In this document: positions 58,410 to 64,000 of the stretch, one piece after another
How the letters are laid out: each line of letters opens with the position of its first letter
Numbering within the stretch: position 1 is the stretch's first letter
Assembly: GCF_900964775.1 (NCBI RefSeq)
Contig: NC_041814.1
Span: forward strand, 29,458,998-29,522,997
Source: Scleropages formosus
Lineage: Eukaryota > Chordata > Actinopteri > Osteoglossiformes > Osteoglossidae
Reading direction: 5' to 3'
Length of the DNA: 64,000 bases
Translations under genes and position numbers: made by a program
The notes under the pieces: model-generated
The model's input: only the letters and a program-made list of their open reading frames with translations
What the model was told of the DNA's origin: nothing
The model's database searches: none

Positions 58410-61400
58410 ATGGCTTCTTTGCATTGGCTTGTGGGCCTCGCTTTGTTGGGTTGTTTGTGTAATGGCCAGGTTTCCCAGCGGGGCAGTTTTCCCCAGCTGT
58501 CAAGTCAGGAGTCTTTGCTACAGACAGCCCACCGAGCTGCCCAGGGACAGTCCTCTCTGTTGGCAAGTGGGGTTCCTCAAAGGTACCCTTTTCCCCAGCA
58601 ACCCCAAGGAGTGTCTTCTCCTCAGTTTTCTTCAATGAGGCCAGTGCAGTTGGATCCCCTGGTACAGAATTCTAACCTTGTTGAGCCAGTGTTTGAGTTG
58701 CCTTACAGCCAGCCTTCTGCCCAGGTTGAATCGGTAAGGCCAGTGTTGCCAGCTCACTACAGGCAGGCTTCTGCAGTTCTCCCGGTTCACGGAGGGCAGT
58801 CCTCGGTACCAGCTTCCCTGGTGCAACCAGCAGCCCAGGTTCCACTTTCTGTGAAATCCCAGTTTCTGGCTCAACCTTCTGCAGTGAAGGTTGAATGCAG
58901 GGAAGACTCGGTTTTGGTGGAGGTACAGCAGGACATGCTGAGTAATGGCCAGATGATCCAGCCATCAGAAATCACCCTTGGAGGCTGTGTGCCAATTGGA
59001 CAGGATCCTTCCAGAGGGGTTCTGCTGTTCGTGTCAGAGCTACATGGCTGTGGAAGTACGCTGACGGTATGGGACCTCCTGAATTCTACCGTACCTGTTG
59101 CAAGGAGTTGACATTGGGTAGATGAGCCTCCTCTTCTCTATGCAGGTGACTGATTCCCTGATCTACACTTTCACGTTGGTGTATGTGCCCGAAGGACTCG
59201 GTTCCACCCCTATTGTGCGGTCTCATGGTGCAGTGATTAATGTTGAGTGCCATTACTTGAGGTGAGTCAGGAGTCTGGTCTAATTCTGTAATGAGAACTG
59301 GAGGAAGATATTCCTGATATATAGCCGAACTTGGTTACAATGAGTAACTACACCTGGGCAACTCCATCCATAAGGAATAATGTAGGACTTGCTCTACCCT
59401 GCTATTAGCTACTCCTTCCTATTTGTAGGAGGCTCAATGTGAGCAGCAATGCTGTGATGCCAACATGGGTACCCTACTCTGCCGCTATGTCTGCTGAGGA
59501 GCGTTTGATGTTTTCACTCCAGCTCATGACTGGTGGGTAAAATGCTCCAACTTACTTCAATTGGAGTCTGTGTGTGTGTGTGTGTGTGTGTGTGTCTTAA
59601 GGGCTCCTGTCTTTTTTTTCTCTAGATAACTGGGAACTTGAGAGGGCTTCAAACATCTACTTTCTGGGAGATGTCCTGAACATCGAGGCTTCTGTAGTTG
59701 TGGCCAACCATCAGCCTCTGCGGGTGTTTGTGGATAGCTGTGTGGCCACCTTGGAACCTGATGTGACGTCTGTCCCTAGATATGCCTTTGTGGGGAATTA
59801 TGGGTGAGTACTTGCATGCAAGTATGACTTCTCCAATGCTGTCATTTCCCTCTCTGTATTGGCTGTAGCCTGAAATAGGGGTTGGATGTAATGATGCGTT
59901 CCTCTTGTTGACGAGGGAATGATTACCCTTGTATCCTGAAGGAATTGCCTGCAATTGCAAACGGAAGCAAGTTGCGCATGACAGGAACACCGAGAGCTTG
60001 TGTATATACCTCAAGCAGGGAAATGTTCTTTCACTGTTGTGGTATCGGTCTATCTAATGCTTATCTAGCGGCTACCTTGCATGCAGAGGGCGTGAGGCCA
60101 TCCTTGGATGGAGACAACTTGGTTCACAGGGCTGTCTAAAGTTATGGCCAAGAGCATACCTGTGGCATGCTGCAGAGCATGTGGCTGCCATACTGTTGAA
60201 GGTTTCCCCTCATGTTTCAAACACTTACTAGTCATTCCCACACTACATGGGACATCTGATAGTGTGGTGACCAAAACTGTGTGTTACTTATGGATGCAAA
60301 GGTTTTAATTCAACCTCTGCCCATAATGCCCTTGAGCAAGACACTTGGGCCCCCCCAAAAAAATGGCTCTAGTAAAATCACTTGGCTATACAGAGGGGTC
60401 AGTGATATATGTAGGCTGAGAAGGTGCTTTATGCTGAAAGGAATCGGCTTAATGTCATGGTGGTGCGAGAATGCTGATACTGACCCAATTGACATGGGTT
60501 CCACATGAACTTTCAGTTTCAAAGAGGCTGGTGTTCTTGGCAACCTGCTGCTTTTTCTATCTCTATGTGAAGACTATGCTTGTGCAGGTCCAGAGCAATA
60601 ATGCTGGAACAAAAAAAAAAAACACCAGAAGCAGGACATCTCACTGTAGAGGGGGAAACCCCTCTAGTATAGGGAGCTTAGTGAACATGTGTGGCTGTAC
60701 CACCTACTGTATTATGATCAGTGAAGCACTTTGCATGCTAAAATGGCTATTGAATTTATTGCCTCCCCCCCATTAGTCCCTACTGTTACAGAGACTGCAT
60801 GTACTCTGGTCATATGACAAACCTGTCCATAATCTGCAAACATCGTCAGGTGCCTGACTGATGCCAAGGTGACTGGATCCCGCTCCCAGTTCCTCCCCAG
60901 GAAGCAGATCAACAAGCTCCAAATGCAACTGGATGCCTTCAGGTTCTCGCAGGAGACCAGGAGCTCTGTAAGTGCATATCAGTCTTCATTGACTGAACTT
61001 GAAGCAGGCTCAACATATTTCATCTCGGAGTGTTTATGGAACTTGTCATGCAGTCCAGCCTTTCTTCCCCCAGATCTACATCACGTGCGTTCTGAAAGCA
61101 ACCATGGCTTCCAAAAGGGCCGACCCCCAGCACAAGGCTTGCTCGTATTCCGTGTCCGCAAATAGGTTCGTTCAGTTGAATGGCTACTGTCATGTTGTTG
61201 ATGCTACGGAACTTCAGTGGTCTCTTGTTCATAGGTGGGGATCTGCAGATGGTGATGACCAAGTATGTGGCTGTTGTGACTCATCCTGTAATGTGAAGGG
61301 AAGAAATGTAGCAGGTAAGACCAGTTGTGGATTGATTGATTGATGATTCATTTATTTGAATTTGGGGCTAAATAATCCTTTCCTTTCCAGACTTCAAAGG

Positions 61401-61443
61401 AGAAGCTGTTGCTGGACCCATCGTTATTCGGGATCACTATTAG
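58410..61443 (+). CDS. zp3-like: ZP3-like egg envelope protein, copy 8 (type B)
   Basis: Exons are 58410-59066, 59146-59261, 59429-59532, 59626-59803, 60850-60967, 61074-61165, 61235-61314 and 61391-61443. The 465-residue product equals copy 6 (H5, R24, A104, V133, I196). Introns 3 and 4 are mostly type B, with 13 GT repeats at 59570-59595. One intron 4 site (gagacaactt) is type A. The sequence past the AATAAA (61617) becomes mainly type A, so the unit switches type near the gene's 3' end. Confidence 0.92.
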
Positions 61444-61720
61444 CCATGCCATGAGGATGGCTGCTTTTGAGGGGAAACTGCACCATGATGCTGCTTGTAC
61501 ACTGCAGAGCTGTTGCAACATCTCAAAGGATCTGTCTTCACTGCCTGAACTCAAGGCTCATGCAGTTCTGTGAAGTTGACTTTGCCTCTTTGTGCTGATG
61601 GCAAAACTGAATTCAGAATAAATCTTAACAAAAATCTGCTTGAGTCGACTTTGTTCTGAAGTTGATTCCCTGCCGCTTTGTTTCTTTGTATTGACTGGCA
61701 AGATGCATTCCTCAAAATGC

Positions 61721-64000
61721 AGCACTGCTGGTATCGTAGTCCCCAAAGGCTACTGCCTTCAGACCTAAAGGTCACAGGTTCAAGTCCCACCTCTGGCTTG
61801 AATACCCTTCAAAGTACTTTCCCTAAACTGCTCCAGTAAAATTAGCTGGCTGTAAACTTTTTCTCTTTTTGTTCTCTCCAAAGCACCAATTCATTCTCCT
61901 TGGTCTTCAGTGAGGGACTTTCATTGTACCATGTTGAAAGTGACCTGACCACCTCTCCATGAGGTGTCACTGTGTGTCCCAGGATGGCTGTATCAACAAA
62001 CTTGAAAACGTGACTGCTCTAAGTCGAGCTCCAATAGGTGAACAGGGAGTACAAGGAGGAGCTGAGCACACATTCCTGTGGCGTGCCAGTGCTGAGGGTG
62101 GGGGATATGTGGCTGTCAGGAAGTCCAAAAGTCAGTTAAATAGGTGACTTAAGACCCAGATCCTTCAGCTTGACTATGAGTCTTGTAGGGAGACTGGTAC
62201 TGAATGCAGAGCTGTAACAGCCTCGGCACTTAGGTGTCTTTCTTCTTCCCCTCGGGTATTCCAGGGCAGATTGTAGTGCCATTGGGATGGTATCAGGTGG
62301 ATCTGTTAGAGCAGTAAGCAAACTGGTTTGAGTCCAAGGTATCTGGTAGAAGCGGATGTGGGATTCACTGAGAGACACTCAAAGCACTTCAGGGTGAGGC
62401 AGTAGTCATTCAGGTAGGAGACAGCTTTCATGAAAACAGGGGGATGATGGTGGTCTGCATGTAGGGATCACTTGGGCTCAGACTAAAGATGTCGATGAAA
62501 ACATCTAACTGGTCAGTGCGGGCCCTCAGGACATGTCCATGGATGCCATCAGATCCTGAAACCTTTCTTGCATTGGTTCTCTTGAAGGGAGTAGTTGGAG
62601 CCAGAGGGCAGGTGTTATGGTCACCGGGTATTTTCGCAGCAGGGAATGTATTGCCTGCCTCAAAGCAATTGTAGAATGTGTTGAGGTCGTCTAGTAGGGG
62701 GCAGACATAGGCACATCACTGCTTTTCCTGTCTTTGTAGTCTGTTATAGTGTGCAGACCACATCTGTTTGGGGTCAGAGCCTTGATAGTCTGACTCCACT
62801 CTCCCTGAAGTCTCTCTTGGCCAAACTGATAACCTTTTGAATGTCGTTCCTGGACTTCTTGTAGGCGCTCAGGTCCCCCAGAGTTGAAGGTTGCATTTTG
62901 TGCTCTCAGCCTGGGGGTGAGTGTGTGATTCTTAAGGACAGTTTTTTTTTTTTTTTTTTTTTTTCTTTTTTCTCCTTCCCCCCACCATATGCACCAGTGT
63001 TCATCACATGAGTAGCTGCAAAAAAACTTTGTTGGAATATCAGTGATTCCTGATCACTGTCCTAGAATTTTTGAGATATGAACATTTACGTTACATTACA
63101 GGAGTAGCTGCATAAAGGATTGATCCAGGCATGATCTTAGCTATAGTGCATGAACATTTATACCTGACCTTAAGAGGTCATGGATGAAGTGAACCTGGAA
63201 GAGGTGAGTTTTAAGACCCTTTTTAAATGTGGACAAAGATTCAGCAGTTCTGAGGGAGAGGGGGAGGCCGTTCCACCACAACAGGGCCAGAACCGAAAAC
63301 CTCCGTACTTTATCTTTCAGGCATGGGACCACCAAGAGGGGAGATGTGGAAGAGTGTAGCAGTCTGGATGTGGTGTAGCAGATGATCAACTCTTATCAGG
63401 ACTTCTCTAACTGAGTAAATGTACTTTTGATTGCGGATTTCCAAGAAAAGGCTTCAGTTGGACCAATCTCAACTTGAAAACCTAACTCAGCCAAAGACAG
63501 GACAGCTGTAACCAGAAAGCCCTCTGAAGATGCAATACCACAAGTGTGAGGAGTACTGAAGGCTGTTTCCTTGGCAAGAGGCTTACTTCCATAATTACTC
63601 ATGTAAATAACTCCTGGTCAACTTGGAATATTATGGATTTTCCCTTGAGCCTTTAACTGCTAGTATTTACATTTACTCATTTAGCTGACGCTTTTCTCCA
63701 AAGCGACTTAGAATGTTAAGGTTACAGTTATTACCCATTTATACAGTTGGTTAATTTTACTGGAGCAATTTTAGGGGAAGTACCTTGCTCAAGGGTGCTA
63801 CAGCCAGAGATGAGGCCCAAACCTGCAACCTTCGGGTCCAAAGGCAGAAGCTCCAACCACTATACTATCAGCTGCCCCCTGCAAAATCAACAACATTACT
63901 GCTTAAAGATTAACTAAATGCCTGGCTTTGTATATGCTTAGGGGGAAGGGGATGCTGCAAGTGTGTATTACAGTGGCACTTAAGTCATGGTTAACTTTAC
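61721..64000. repeat. Spacer repeat block, unit 8, cut by window end
   Basis: Plus SINE 61721-61857, minus LINE reverse-transcriptase fragment 61858-62941, poly-T from 62942, minus LINE 3' end 63085-63406, minus SINE 63664-63890. It lacks the TG-rich insertion, as in type A units. Both-allele insertions lie at 62295-62296 and 63473-63474. The next unit's gene would start outside the window. Confidence 0.8.

Larger units (their letters stand above)
38617..64000 (+). repeat. Tandem gene array, second assembled block (units 5-8)
   Basis: Start codons at 39040, 45479, 51953 and 58410 are spaced 6439, 6474 and 6457 bp, slightly longer than in the first block. The extra length comes from a GT expansion in intron 3 and a TG-rich insertion in the spacer SINE region. 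Types A and B are mixed. The array runs off the window end. Confidence 0.95.

Noticed and set aside
1-64000. Retrovirus-like or other capsid-bearing elements
   Set aside because: No long terminal repeats, gag/pol/env-like frames or capsid-like proteins were recognised. The reverse-transcriptase pieces present have LINE-type motifs.

Overview
The window looks like nuclear DNA of a ray-finned fish. Genes are intron-split with GT/AG borders, promoters have TATA boxes, polyadenylation signals are AATAAA, and tRNA-derived SINEs and decayed LINEs are everywhere. One SINE family, found here in several copies ending in a CA/TG microsatellite, is one I associate with bony-tongue fishes (arowana relatives). 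That lineage guess is inference.

The only convincing genes are a tandem array of egg-envelope genes of the zona pellucida ZP3 family, all on the + strand, one per unit of about 6.4 kb. Seven copies (starts at 12273, 18666, 25067, 39040, 45479, 51953, 58410) each assemble from eight exons into a 465-residue secreted protein. It has a signal peptide, a Gln/Pro/Ser-rich N-terminal arm and a ZP-N/ZP-C module with the expected cysteines. An eighth copy (31460) runs into a 100-N gap at 32577-32676. Each copy has the same compact promoter: a 9-bp inverted repeat carrying two CAGCTG E-boxes, then a TATA box, then a very short leader. This fits oocyte expression driven by an E-box factor such as FIGLA.

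Layout: 1-5890 is repeat-rich flank with a CpG-dense block at 4690-5750. 5892-11847 is left flank with a second CpG-rich block near 9110-9760, and it ends in a decayed relative of the unit tail. 11848-32576 holds copies 1-3 and the cut copy 4. 32577-32676 is the gap. 32677-38616 repeats 5892-11847 almost base for base, differing mainly by single-base indels. 38617-64000 holds copies 5-8. Between genes each unit carries a SINE, a LINE reverse-transcriptase fragment, a poly-T tract, a LINE 3' end and a second SINE, then a short 5' remnant that looks like another ZP-type gene.

Two sequence types, A (copies 1-4) and B (copy 6 and most of copy 8), can be told apart; copies 5, 7 and 8 are mosaics. 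At eight places in 49-64 kb the sequence carries both the A and the B base side by side, as if an assembler had printed both alleles. With the duplicated flank and the indel-rich contig ends, this suggests that the array is incompletely resolved, that copies 1 and 5 may be the same array head, and that true copy number is uncertain.
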